This document shows, one piece after another, positions 1 through 13,100 of a stretch of DNA of 64,000 nucleotides. Under the pieces are notes generated by a model. The model was given only the letters and a program-made list of their open reading frames with translations, was not told the DNA's origin and searched no databases. Source of the stretch: Glandiceps talaboti (taxonomy: Eukaryota; Hemichordata; Enteropneusta; Spengelidae); contig NC_135555.1 of assembly GCF_964340395.1 (NCBI RefSeq), positions 2,221,001-2,285,000 on the forward strand, read 5' to 3'. Numbering within the stretch: position 1 is the first letter of the stretch; each line of letters starts with the position of its first letter. The position numbers were made by a program, and so were the translations under genes.

Positions 1-470
1 AAACAGGCTATAGGGCTAGGGAGGTACAACCAGCTAATGATGTATCTCAGCAGTGCAGTAAACAGGCTATAGGGCTAGGAGGTACAACCAGCTAATAATG
101 TATCTCAACAGTGCAGTAAACAGACTATAGGGCTAGGAGGTACAGCCAGCTAATGATGTATCTCAAAAGTGCAGTAAACAGGCTATAGGGCTAGGAGGTA
201 CAGCCAGCTAATGATGTATCTCAGCAGTGCAGTAAACAGGCTATAGGGCTAGGAGGTACTACCAGCTAATATCTCAACAGTGCAGTAAACAGACTATAGG
301 GCTAGGAGGTACAGCCAGCTAATGATGTATCTCGACAGTGCAGTAAACAGACTATAGGGCTAGGAGGTACAATGAGCTAATGATGTATCTCGACAGTGCA
401 GTAAACAGACTATAGGGCTAGGAGGTACAATGAGCTAATGATGCATGTATCTCGACAGTGCAGTAAACAG
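1..470. repeat. 58-bp minisatellite, about 8 copies
   Basis: About eight head-to-tail copies of a 58-bp unit with the recurring core ctaggaggtacagccagcta, differing by single substitutions and a few small deletions. The array begins at or before the left edge. It precedes the terminal exon at 694, so it probably lies in the last intron of that gene. Confidence 0.93.
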
Positions 471-693
471 GCTAATAAGTAAATACAATAAACCTAAGTT
501 GCCCAGGTATTTCACTGGGGTTCACCACACCAATATTATGATGCAAGATATGGAAGATTTACTAGTTTTACCCCTCTGTTATCAAAGGTACTAAACCACA
601 GCAAATGGTTAATGTATTATTACTGTGTTTTACCAACCTAATGAATTTGTCAATCCTATGTTAATTTTCTGTATCTGGTTTGTGTTACTCTAG

Positions 694-809
694 GAAAAGA
701 TGGCTTTGATCGGAATATGCTGAAGACTATGAAGGAAGACATCAATAAAGATTCTATTCATCAATTTGTAACATCCCCCTATTATAAGGCAATCAAATCA
801 AAGTTATAG
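694..809 (+). CDS. Terminal exon of a gene entering from the left, RGS-like C-terminus
   Basis: A strong acceptor (ttactctag) is followed by 37 codons and a TAG stop, entered in phase 1. The peptide begins KDGFDRNMLKTMKED, continues with DSIHQFVTSPYYKAIK and ends SKL. The pattern of a phenylalanine-aspartate start, methionine-rich helix, acidic residues, then F-x-x-S-x-Y-Y resembles the last helices of an RGS (regulator of G-protein signalling) domain; this is inferred from pattern only. The last three residues, SKL, match a type-1 peroxisomal targeting signal, which may be chance. The rest of the gene lies left of the window. A polyadenylation signal at 1181 fits a 3' UTR of about 390 bases. 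Confidence 0.55.
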
Positions 810-1180
810 ATGCATGAATAACTTAACCCTTTCATGACTGGAGACGAGTTTTAAATAATTTTGGGACCCAATTTATATGAACATTTTCATAGTTATAATA
901 ATATTACTTCATTACAAAATAACATTTCTTTAATTCCAGTCTAAAATGAAGCTGATATATGCCAAACATTTACGTAAAAACAAGAATTTTGTTCAAATAA
1001 TTTTGGCGGCAAAGTTTTCAGTACTGAATGGGTTAATAAATCAAACACATTTATTGCCAATAGAGAAGAATAATTTGTAACATTGCAACCTTTGCAGGAA
1101 ACCTCCTCACAGTAGACACAGTTGTAAAATCAATGATTATCAAAGTAACTACTTTGTATACAATTTGAGATCAAATGTTC

Positions 1181-1186
1181 AATAAA
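1181..1186 (+). promoter_or_regulatory. Polyadenylation signal AATAAA of the left-edge gene
   Basis: AATAAA about 370 bases after the TAG stop at 807-809, on the same strand, with a T-rich stretch just downstream. Confidence 0.4.
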
Positions 1187-1760
1187 AGTCTGGACTTTTT
1201 AGAATGTTTATTAAAAGATTTTCAATGATCCAAGGAAGATTGTAGGGAATGACAGAACCATAATCAACTTGATGGTAGCTTGAATTACTGGCATATGTAT
1301 ACATTTATGCAAATACTCTCACCAAACCAAGCAATTTGATATGAATTAGAAATCATTTTTTACAGACATGTGAACTGTTACTATTTAGAAAATATTTGAA
1401 ATATGAGAAATGTAGTACATGTGCAATAGGATTCCAAAGTAAACATTCATGTCAATATATAACCTATGGGTAACTGACTGTAAATTTATCTCTATGGTAT
1501 GAACATTTTTATTAAAATTGTTATAATTGTACAAGGTGTACACTTTATTCTTTTCTTGTATTGAGTCAATTACAAGAGTTTGTTTTTGAACAGTTCTACA
1601 TTGTGCAGTGCAAAATAGTTTACAAATATGAGAATATGGAAAGTGAGTCTCAAATTTGTGTACTGTCTGGCATTGGCCAAGTAAATCAAAAACTTCTCTA
1701 CCACTTGCACTGGTATTTGGTTGGCCACGGGAAGGAGCAAACTTGTGGTTGATAATTTGA

Positions 1761-1762
1761 TT

Positions 1763-1809
<47 letters not shown>

Positions 1810-1823
1810 GATGATGATGATGA
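1761..1823. repeat. (TTG)n then (GAT)n microsatellite
   Basis: An uninterrupted run of TTG/GTT trinucleotides passes into a short run of ATG/GAT trinucleotides. The sequence between 1187 and 2200 holds no other recognisable feature. Confidence 0.95.
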
Positions 1824-2199
1824 ATGAGACTTATTTTTTCTGTTTTGTTCCTTTCCCTGGCCTATTCCTTTAAGTAATGACTAACTTTTAGTCAAATATG
1901 TTTAGAGATGTGTCCTGATAAAGAATTATTGAAGACAATATGACCTGATTGTTGATATTCAACTAAAGACTGATTTCTTGTCAAAAAGCTAAAACTTCAA
2001 TATTACTACCTGACTAATTTTCTGAAATTTGGTGATGATGTTTCTGGGGGTACATAGATGAAGAGCTGTAGATGGAACGAATATGCATATTATTTCTGAT
2101 TGTTGGTAAAAAATTCAAACTTTGAAACTACTTGGCGGATATAATACTGTCTTAATAAAATAACAGCTTGGATTTCAATATCAGTTGTGCACAACGCCA

Positions 2200-2445
2200 T
2201 TTGCGCTATACATTTTTTTTAAATATTAAAATACGCGAAACATCAGCTATCCTGAATGATTTTGGCCTTTGCTAAATTATCCTCACACTGTAGTCGCAGC
2301 CGACTGAAATGCGCCACCAACGTTCAATTGTTGCAAATTTGTTCGAAAGGTGCATGACGGCGAAAACAGGAAGGAGGCGACATCACCCTGGTTGTCTGTA
2401 TTGTATACTAATATTCATCGCCTTTACGTTCTTCAAATAGATCAG
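2200..2445 (+). promoter_or_regulatory. Probable promoter and noncoding first exon of the zinc-finger gene
   Basis: The sequence becomes relatively rich in CpG (for example ctgtagtcgcagccgactg, tgacggcgaaaacagg), unlike its AT-rich surroundings, and ends in a good donor, gatcag|gtaagatt, at 2445/2446. The next acceptor on this strand, tttctaaccag at 4119, lies one base before the first ATG of the zinc-finger protein. The simplest model is a noncoding exon ending at 2445 spliced to 4120. The transcription start is not visible. I see no gene in 2446-4119. Confidence 0.4.
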
Positions 2446-4120
2446 GTAAGATTTTTCATGACTATCAACATCTTATGACCAGTTATTTGAACTGTTTCCC
2501 CTAATAATGAAATACTCAACGATTGTAGTGTACTGCATTGCGCGTCATTGCATTTTCGCCCCTCGTTTCGACGATTCTGTGAACTGAAAGGACACTTGAC
2601 CTCTCTGTTCAGGTGAAACTAGGTTACTGAGAGCAATTTAAGTCGTTCCTTTAGGATGAAAACTGCCAGTCACACGAACTGTGCAGTCCAGTCATATCGT
2701 TTCGCTTTTAAAACAATCGAAATTGAAATTATAGTACAACGAATTTTCGACAACAAAATTCCATCCCATGATGCAATCTCATTTCAGCCATATTAATGTT
2801 GCAAGGTTTTCTGGGATTGTTACATATGTAAATTAGTATATGTAAATTACTCATCCATGTATTCAGTACATTTCTATTGTGTTCGGCTCATTGTGTGTTG
2901 TGTTATTATGGCAGCCAATGCATTGATGACACAAAAATGTGATGACTTAAAGGTTTTAATCTATTTCAATTCTTGATGATTATGATAACAAGAAGCAAAA
3001 TGTGTCCTGCATGCTGCAAATTAGTTGAAAATATTGTGCTTTTTTTACCATAGAACAGTAGCAACAGTCTTAGGGCACCCATACTTAATTCTATTTTGTA
3101 ACACTTCTAAATGATGGTCAGTCAAAAAAATGAAAACATAAAATGTATATAAAAGCAATGGTATGAGTACATATAATGGTGATACTTTCATTACATAACC
3201 ATACTATATCAGTCAGAATAACTTAGAAATGACAAGAAGGAAACTTAGAACCATTTGTTTTATTAAAGTTCCAAAATTTCAGCAGTAAACAGTAATTTTT
3301 GCTCATACAATACACTTGTGGGGTGGCCATTGTACAACCTAATCCTGGTGTAGAGGGCACCATTTTTTTATTTCGAGAGATTTAACAAGTATAGAGTTGG
3401 TCAAGTCATGAAAAACAGAGAATTATGTATGACTGCCCTTACCAACTACTGCTTTATTTAGATTGATCATGGGCAATAACCAGTGAATTTATTTACATTT
3501 CATTATTGTTATTTACAAGAAGGTGTAAAAGTAATTTTTGTAGTTCAAAAATAGCACTAAAAATTGTAAATTCTATGGTTCAATTTTGGTGGGAAATGTA
3601 CTTCTAACAAAATGGCAAAATATTTTAAGTGTTGTCAGTCACCAGTGATATCAGTCCCTCGCTGTAAAGTAGAACAGAATATAAAATAAATATCTTATTC
3701 TTAGTTTTGAAGATTTTGTAAAGGCTATGTTGTGAATTCAGTATATTTATAAAAACTTTGATGTTAAGCTAGATAAAAGATGTTGGTTTCATTGACTTTC
3801 ACTTATCAGAACAGCGCTGGCATCAATCAGAACTTTTTAAAGTGACATGTAGGCCTTGCAAGGCAACTTCCAGTATGCACATTGATGACTGTTTACATTA
3901 TTATTTTGAAATTGTAATTGTACAAGAATACAAGCAGGTGAGTATATGTTCAACTGAAGTCCCCTACCAATGCCCATACATCAATTCTACCTAAGGTGCT
4001 AGAAATTTCCTCTTACCAGCAAAAGAATAAAAATGAATTACATAGTGTAGTCTTTGATGTTTAGTATACCTGTTGTACGAAATAACTCATAATATGAATC
4101 TTTATTATTTTCTAACCAGA

Positions 4121-7100
4121 ATGGAGAACAACTGTCAAAACGACAAAACAACTAAAGATGTACTTGCCAATGATCATAGACATCTAACCAGAGCCAAATT
4201 AAAGAGGTCATGTAAAATAGACAACCCAGGAAAGGATCTCCTTGAAGATGCTACTAGATTATCTTGTCCTAAGAAACAGGGTAAAAATATGACTTCTCAT
4301 AAGAGAGTTTCAGAGACAAGTAAAGATTGTGAAGAAATTGGTGAACAAGCTATCAGCTGTGATAAATTGAAGACTGTCAAGAAGTGTGTGCCAAGAAAAC
4401 GTATTAAAGAAAAGGCGAAGTCATTTGTTGTTGAGAGATCAAGAAGAAAACAACCACAATCCAAAATCAGACCTAACCCTGTGCCATTGAAAAGAAAACA
4501 ACTACAAACAATGGGAAAGAGTAAGAAGCATACTAAATTGATAGATGGTGGGACATCAAAAGTAGCTCCTGAATTCTCAGTCGAAGAAGTAAAGACAAAA
4601 TTTCAGGGTCTGAACCCAAAGTCAACTGAATATGAGAAGTTGTTGTGGGATCTGAATATCATATCAGAGAATACATCGTCTGGATTATTATGTGGTGTTA
4701 TCTTTTACAACTGGAAAATCTTTGGTATACAGACAGTTGAGATGCATCGTGCCCTCTGTGCTTGTAGTTTCCAGACTGGTGATGAAGAAGGACTGGCGTA
4801 TGTGAAACATCCAGCTCAAGAATGTTCACATATTCAGAAGTCAGATTCAAAGAAAGCAGCTATCACTTATTATGAATCACCAAAGGACAGTATCAAGGTT
4901 GTTTCACTGTACAATAAATATCTAGCTTATGTTCCTAAAGTGAGTTCTTTCTACAGGCAACCCATTCATAGCTCAACAGTCAATTTCTCAATGCATGTAC
5001 CGGATACTCAAGTGTTACATGATGTGTATAATGGCATGATTAGCAGTCCATGGACACTGTATAGCAAAAGCATACTGGCTAAAGAAACCAACACTGTGAA
5101 AAGTTATTATCTGAAGAGGAAATATATGAAGGTAAGAACGTTATAAGAACTGGAATTGTAACCACTATATTTGTACCTAATTCAATAGAGAGAGAGAGGT
5201 TTTGACTGCAAACTGTCAGTCAAATGAGTCTACCTCAACAGTTGATTCTTCATCAGTGCATTTCCACTATATGTTATAGGTACTACTGTACATAGTGTTT
5301 TTGCTAAGGTTGGGAACCCCAGTAACAGAAAGGGAGGAAGAGGTAAAAATAAAATGGCAGTGTTTCCCCATTGGTAATATGGTAATTTTGTTTGCGAACC
5401 CAGGTAAAGTGAGATAGGAACCCTGGTAAATTTTACCTATGTCCTACTTACCACCCTTAGCAAAAACATTGACATATAATGTATATTCTTCCCACACTGT
5501 AACATCTCATAGTGTTCAGTCCTGTGATAACACAAATGGTCTGAATATTGTCAGATAGTTTTAACTTTGTACATTGTATGTTGGTTAAGTCAATCTTTGA
5601 TATCTTCAAATTGAACATGGTTTCAGTACATGGTACATGATTTGTAGTTGAACTAAATAAGTTAAACATACAAAAACAATATTTTTCTTAACTGATTGTC
5701 ATAATATGCCAAGTAGTATTTACCATAGAACAGTACAATATAGTTACTTTAAGTTGGGATGGTCAACAGAAACAAATGTGGCATTTTGATCCGTCTACCA
5801 TGGACCTTGATCATGCAATGATTTTATTATTCAGCGTTAATGTTTCTCTCCATAGTACCTATATTGTTCTCAGTGTTTTATTTAAGGGCGGTAAGTTGGT
5901 AAAATCTACCAGGGTTCCCACATCATTTTACCGGGGTTCCCCACCAAAACTATGATACATTGCATGGGAAGCACTACCAGTTTTACCTCTTTCCCCCTTT
6001 CTGTTACCGGGGTTCCCAAACCTTAGCAAAAACACTGCTCCAGAGTATTTACCAGAGATTGTGGAATTGAGACTAAGACTGGTCAAACAAACTGTGAACA
6101 TACTGTATTATTCAAGTACTACTAGTACATGATTAGTTTTTCCCTCCCTCTTATAGTCAAGTTACCGGTACTACATTGTATATTTTGGGCTCAATTTTCT
6201 ACAATCTCTCTCTCTCAACATTTATTCTCAAAACATAATCTACCAAACCTCAAGCAAAATCTCCTGGTAGGGAAAGGGTGAACAGCACATGTCAGTAGTA
6301 ATCCATCACATACTGACTGGAAGTTGTAATTGGTTAATTTTTTTTTTTTATTTTACTACAATCTCAACTTCCAGTTTGAAAGTCAGTCACTTGAGGATGC
6401 AGTAACATCATGTTTATATCATTTAAACATTGAATTCCAAATTAAACATTAAACTGCTACTGTGACAGTCATAGTTGTAAGAACAGAATGTGATGCTACA
6501 GAAAACCATTTGACTATACAGTGGAGATAGAGATTGTAGAAAACAAACCCAACATATAGCAACTAGACTATCACTCTGAAGTCTTTGGGTTGTAGTGTGA
6601 TGTTTATCAGTAATTTTCCTTTAGTCGAAGAACCCCACTTGTATAGTTGGAAAGTCTGGTATACTGTTTCCTAAAGCTTAAGACTTGATATGTGAAGGCA
6701 AACATACCAAAGTTTGACCAACTTTTTGTAACAAAAGAAAGCACACAAAAAATGTAGAATAAGCCATTTCAATGGTTGTACATGTAATTTATATAAACCC
6801 CCCCCCCCAAAAAAAAAAAAAAAAAAAAGTATACTTCATGGGGACTTCAAAGACCAGGTTTCTCATTCAAGTATACTTCATGGGGACTTCAAAGACCAGG
6901 TTTCTCATTCAAGTATGCTTCATGGGGATTTCAAAGACCAGGTTTCTCATTCAAGTATGCTTCATGAGGACTTCAAAGATCAGGTTTCTCATTCAAATAT
7001 CCTTCATGGGGACTTCAAAGACCAGGTTTCTCATTCAAGTGAACAAGAATACATTCATTCTGAGTTTAAATGTGCTCATGAATGAAACTCTGCCGTGGCA

Positions 7101-10100
7101 TGAAAAAAGAGAAAAATAGACAAATATGGCAACTTGAAAACTTAACGAAAATGAACATGTATACATGTTCAACAGTATATATCATAGTTTTGATATGTTT
7201 ACATGCATATGTCTAGTATTGTAACACTCTTATCATCTCTGAAATTTCATTTCAGTTGCACCAACAACAGAGACTTAAGGCTTTGAAAACACAGACTCTA
7301 GCCAAAGAAGATAACCAAAACTGGACAAACGAAAGTGAAATGGTACAAGGAAATGACACATTGAATGATACAGGTGAGAGAGTAAACCAGATATACAAAA
7401 TGTAATTACAGAACCTCATGATGTGTGAGTGTCAGTGTGACATACTCAGGAGTATTTGTGCAGGAGCTAGTGCAGGTTTAATTCTAATTACTAATTCTCA
7501 ATAATATTTATGTTAACAAAGACACAGGGGTGATTATTTTATATACCAGGGTACATGAGAGCAGCAACCATCCTATTGTCATTGGGGGAGCCAATCCATT
7601 TCAAATCTGGTGGTTCCAGGTACAGTAACTTTAAGAAAATCAAGCGATCAAGGGCCAGGAGTGGGGCATGGGCCAGGAGTGGGGCATGGGCTAGGAGTGG
7701 GGCATGAGCCATCAGTGGGACATGGGCCAGGAGTGGGGCATGGGCTAGGAGTGGGGCATGAGCCATCAGTGGGACATGGGCCAGGAGTGGGGCATGGGCC
7801 AGGAGTGGGGCATGGGCCAGAAGTAGGGCACTGGATGTTTTCAAGCCACCTATATAGCAAGTCTTTTTCCTTTTATTTAAGAAACTGTTTTGAAAAATAC
7901 TTTGTGTACTATTTTGTCATTCGTAACTAAAAAGTCTGAATTCTAAAAACATAATCAACATTTCCACAAATGCAAACGCTTTTAGTAGTTTCTCCTACTG
8001 ACTTTTATTTGTAATTTGTGGGTCTTTTCAGAATCTAAAGAGAAAGAGCCTTGTGACATCATTCTTGACAAAAGGTCAGAGGTCACTGATGGTTTGCTGT
8101 ATGATGTTGGTTTGGATCTTGTGAAGCTATTTGTTGGAGGAAATTCTCTCTCAGAAATAGAAGAAATTAAACTAGCATCTACAAAACCACCGACATGTGA
8201 AGACTGTCATGAAGAAGACAATGCAAAACAAGAAATAGAATCTACTGAGCCGATACAATCACCACGTAATCCTAAAGCTATCACTGGTATGCCAGATGTA
8301 CAGTCTAACGTTCTTTGCAAAGAAAAGTCAAGACCAGAAAGCAGTATTTCAGAAACTAGAGTTACAACAACAGCAATAAATTCTTCTGAGTTGAAACCAA
8401 CTATTATTGTAAATACACAGCCTGATGTCAAGAATACTGAAAATGTCATGCACATGAATTTCAAAGTTGCACCAGTTGTACAACCTCCAAAAGCACCAGC
8501 TGTTGCATATAAAAGTAATTTGACAGTGGCACAACTGCTACGACCAAATACAGCTGTGCCAAATACAGCTTTGCGTGTCACAAAAAGTCAACCGCTAGCA
8601 CCGCAACCTGATATCCATTTCGTGAAAACTGTTAATAACGTTGAATTTTACCAGTGTGCATGGTGCACAAATACATCTTCATTTGTTCATCCATCACAAA
8701 TGCTGCCCCCAACTGTCCTAGATGTGGTGATAAACCATGTTAAAAGTGTACACAGGAAAGAAAAGTATGTTACAATACGAATATCACATGCTATGACTTA
8801 CCATAGATGTACTCAGTGTGTTTACACCACTTGTGATATTGCTACCATGCTGTGCCATGATACTGCTGTCCATGCCGAGGAGAATGCAAAAGCTTTTAAA
8901 AAGACGGGGCTATCATCTTGCAAAAATGCAATTAAAACCATGAGAGGCAATGGGGAAATATTCTATAGCTGTAAATTGTGTGCTTTTCAGAGTGATAGCG
9001 TGATGGGGATCTCATACCATTGCACTAAAGACCATGTCACTAGACAAGTCATCAAAGAAACTCCACCTGTCACGCATCACTGTTCACTGTGCTCGTACAC
9101 TACAGAGAGTAAGTCAAGCTTTGTGAAACACTCAAAGAACTGCTGTTGGAAATCAAGCAAGGAAGCTGACATCATGTCAACATCCAAGACAATGAACTAT
9201 GTAACAACAAAAACCTATGGTGGTACCACAGAATATGCTTGTATGCGTTGCCCATACACAACGAGCAAACTCATGTCAATCACCTACCATGTCAAAAAGG
9301 ACCATGAGAATGTACTTACTTTCAAGTGTAAGTTGTGTCCATCTTCTACTGAAACGCCTGCATCTTTAGTCGGTCATTATCGCGAGATGCATATCGGCAT
9401 CATTCCTGGAACTCCAGAGTGCCACGATGTAGTGGGTCCAATCATTGATGTGGATGCAGATGTTGAAGATGCCTTCTCCCTAATGCATGAATGTAGACTA
9501 TGTATGTTACTGTTTATGAAGCTGGATGATTGCTCACAACACATCATGAAAGCTCATCGCAGTTTTGCTCAGAGTCCTCAGAACTGTTACAAATCTGTCA
9601 AAGTTGCAAACCGCTGCATTCCTAATGGTCCTTCAGCTACACCAGCAGCTGCTGTAGATAAATCCCCATTCACAGATGGAAGTGAAAACCAGCAGACCGC
9701 ACCAGGTACTCCTCAAGCCACCATTGCAGTGACCTCATCTCAGACAACTTTAGCTATACCTGTACCTAATGCAAATCCTATTGATGTCACTACACCTTTT
9801 GGTGTAGGCATCCCCCAAGCATCAATGGCTGTCGTCCAACCTTTGAACTTTGTTGTACCAAGTCATAGTGTGGAACTTAGAGATAATCTCTCCAAATCAG
9901 AGCAACTTAATTCCGTGCCCTTCCACATACCTATTGGGGTTCCACACCATACTCAGAGCATTGATACAACTGCCAGTCTGCCATTGCCACCACAAAATGT
10001 GTTCCAAGGTTGTGAAAATCAAGTGCATCAAATGGCAAAGAAGACATGTAAACCATCCGATCATATACAAGATTCCATAACAGATCCAGTAGAAAAAAAC

Positions 10101-13100
10101 AACAAAGTGATCAAACATCCAGACCTTGAAGGCAAGAAAGAACCTGTTCAAATCAAGCAAGAAATAGAGGATATGTACCAAGATTCATTGGATGACAATA
10201 CATCCATATCAGAAAATCAAAATGGAGAGGTACAGAATGATAGCAAAGAAACTGACCAGGTTTTGCCTCAACAAATCACAAATCAAGACAAAAGCCCTGA
10301 ATCTCCGGAAGAGGTGGAAGAGAATGTATACACAGCAGTGAAATCAGAAGTAAAATCAGAACTACCAGACTCAAGTGATCAATTTCAGATTTCTCTGGAT
10401 TATTTAGTATCAATGGCTGAAAAGAAGAATGGATCTTTAAGTGTAACATACGAATGTTGTGAATGTAAACAGATCTTTCCTCAATATCAAGCATACACAC
10501 TCCATGAGACCTACTGTACAAAGTCCTCCAGTTCACCGACAAAGTGTAATGTTTACTTACCTGAAACCTCAACCGTGATGGAATACTTTGAAAAGACTGT
10601 GAGTGATGGAGACCTGAAGTGTAGCATTTGTGATGTTATAACTCCTGAAAGCAGTACTGGTGAGCACCTTAGTCTGCATGTATTCCCAACAGTTAATTTG
10701 AAATTCCAGTCAAAATGCTCTGCACAAGGTTATGGAAACTGTTTCATACAAGTTGGAGAACATGCGTTTCATTCCATGGGTTCATCAGAATCACCTAAAG
10801 CACTTCAAGATGTTAGACATGAAGCACATACAGGAAATGATCTTGAAAATAATGGAAATGAGAAAAACTTATCTCCACAGCAACAGGAGATTCCACAGCA
10901 ACTGCAGGATGAGGATCCACATCAACCATGTGAAGGTCAAAGGTCAAATCCTGCTTTGTCCCATAATGATAATGACAGTGGTGATCAGTATGATATGTCA
11001 AGGAGTAAAAATTCACATGTTAGAAAACTCAACACCAGGAAAAAATCCAAGAAGAGTTTACGAAGGAAGCCTGTTGTGATGACAGAGGAAAAACTGAAAA
11101 ATCATTATCTCCCTGCAGTAGATCCTGAAACACTGACCAAAAGAGGGATATGTATGTATCAAGATTGTCACTTTGAAAGCTCTACTGTTAAGATCTTACA
11201 GAAGCATTTGGAAAATCACATCAGTAGAAAGATTGTTCTAAAACATGAAGATGGTTGTTTTCTTGAAAACAAACCTTTGGATCAACCAAAAAGTGAAGAG
11301 CGAAAAAAGTGTGTGCTCACAGTGAAAGAGTTACTACATCAATTCATTAGAGTTGCTATGGAGGAGAAGATACTATGGGTATGTGGTGTAGAGAGCTGTC
11401 CATACCATGCTGCAGATGATGCACAGTTTATTACACAGGCAGCTGCTCATGTGAGTTCACATATAAAGATGCATGTTGATGTAGAAAGTGAGAATGATGA
11501 GACACCAAATACAGGGCACACAACGAGAAGAGCTGGTGAAAAGACACTACCCAAAAGTTTGACATCTCCAGCACAGCTCCATTCTGATAGAATCTGCAAG
11601 ATTTCAGCAAGCGAGTTCAAAGCTCTACAAAAATGGTGTGCAGAGGCACTGATCTTACTGAATGGCGAGACATACTGGATGCCAGTGTATGATTGTCAAC
11701 ATACATGTAATTGTGGGTCAAAGGTCATTACAAATGATTGCCCAGCCATGGTTAGCCATCTCATGTCACATCTAAAGAAGAAAGTTATCATTGTTGGTGA
11801 AACCTCAGAAAATGATTCAAAAGACAATGTTGATCGAGTTAACTTGTGGGAAATGTATGAAATGGGAGATGTTGAGAGCACTGGGGAAGGGAATGGAGAG
11901 ACCAAGGTTGTTAAAATGACTCTACCAGACATCATCTCTCACTTTAAAGAAGAAATTATCACCGTTACCACAGCAACAGTATCATATGGCAAACCACAGT
12001 ATATCTGTAAGAAATGTAACTTCAAAACTTACAATGCAGATTTACTACGCAGTCATCTAGAAAAGCATCTCAAAATAAAAGTTATACCTAAAATCATACA
12101 GACATCAACCAGACCACAATATAGTACAAAAGATAGTCATACTAAAAGTGACCTTGACAAGACAATATTTAAACGTCAGAAGACTGATACACGAGGAGGT
12201 CCTTATCGACTGAGGCAAGTAGCAGTTAGGGGGCACAGTCAAAGCCATGATGATAAACAAGGAGGTTCCCATCGACTGAGGCAAGTAGCAGTTAGGGGGC
12301 ACAGTCAAGGCCAGACTCTTAGAAAGGCAAAGCGGAAGAAAATTATTCAAGAAACTACCAGACTCAAGAAAAGAAGACTATTAGAGAAAAACAAGCAAGT
12401 TGTAAAGAGAGACGTGAATAGTAGAGCTAGACAGCAAAACGATGAAAGTAGGACGGAATTAAGGAGGTCAAAGAGGAAAAGTGTCAGACCAAAGAGACTT
12501 ATTGTACAGGGTAGGACTGAGCTGAGCAAAGTACGGGTCAAACAAGAACCCATCAAGCTCAATATTGTTGATACATCATCCATGATTAAAGCAGCATCGT
12601 ATAATGTGGAATTCAAAGAGAAAATTTCCGTGCTTAAAAAGAAGATGGATGGTGATAATCCCAGTAGTTTAAGGCTTACTTTTGAAGAATGTCTTCAGTA
12701 TTTTACAGAAGGGATGGAAGTAAGGGATAGCAGTAGGTGTAAGTTACGATATGGTAAAGTGCAATATGTCTGTAATGGGTGCCAGTACAAAACACAGAAC
12801 TCTGACGCCATGTTGCCTCATCTACAGTCTCATCTCAACTCAGTGAAACCAATTCCTTCACAAATTACCAAGACTGACAAAGTCGAGGAAGTGCCTGCAG
12901 TATGTGGAACTCCTGAGTGTGGTGCTGTTAATAGTTCATCTGTAGTTCAAGAGATTGACAATAGTTGTGAATTCCAAGAGAAGGTTTCAGTGCTTCAGGA
13001 AGAGCTAGACAATGTTCAACGCACTACTTATAGGATTACTTTTGACGAGTGTCTGGAATTTTTTACTGAAGAGCTTGAAGTAAGAGATAGCAGCAGACGC

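Noticed and set aside
6772-7119. 115-codon frame with repeated FMGTSKTRFLIQ
   Set aside because: Follows a 42-bp intronic minisatellite whose period is a multiple of three; it starts in a poly-C/poly-A run.
7539-7930. Three overlapping frames in the 7.6-7.9 kb minisatellite
   Set aside because: All are by-products of the 18-bp repeat on both strands and lie in an intron.
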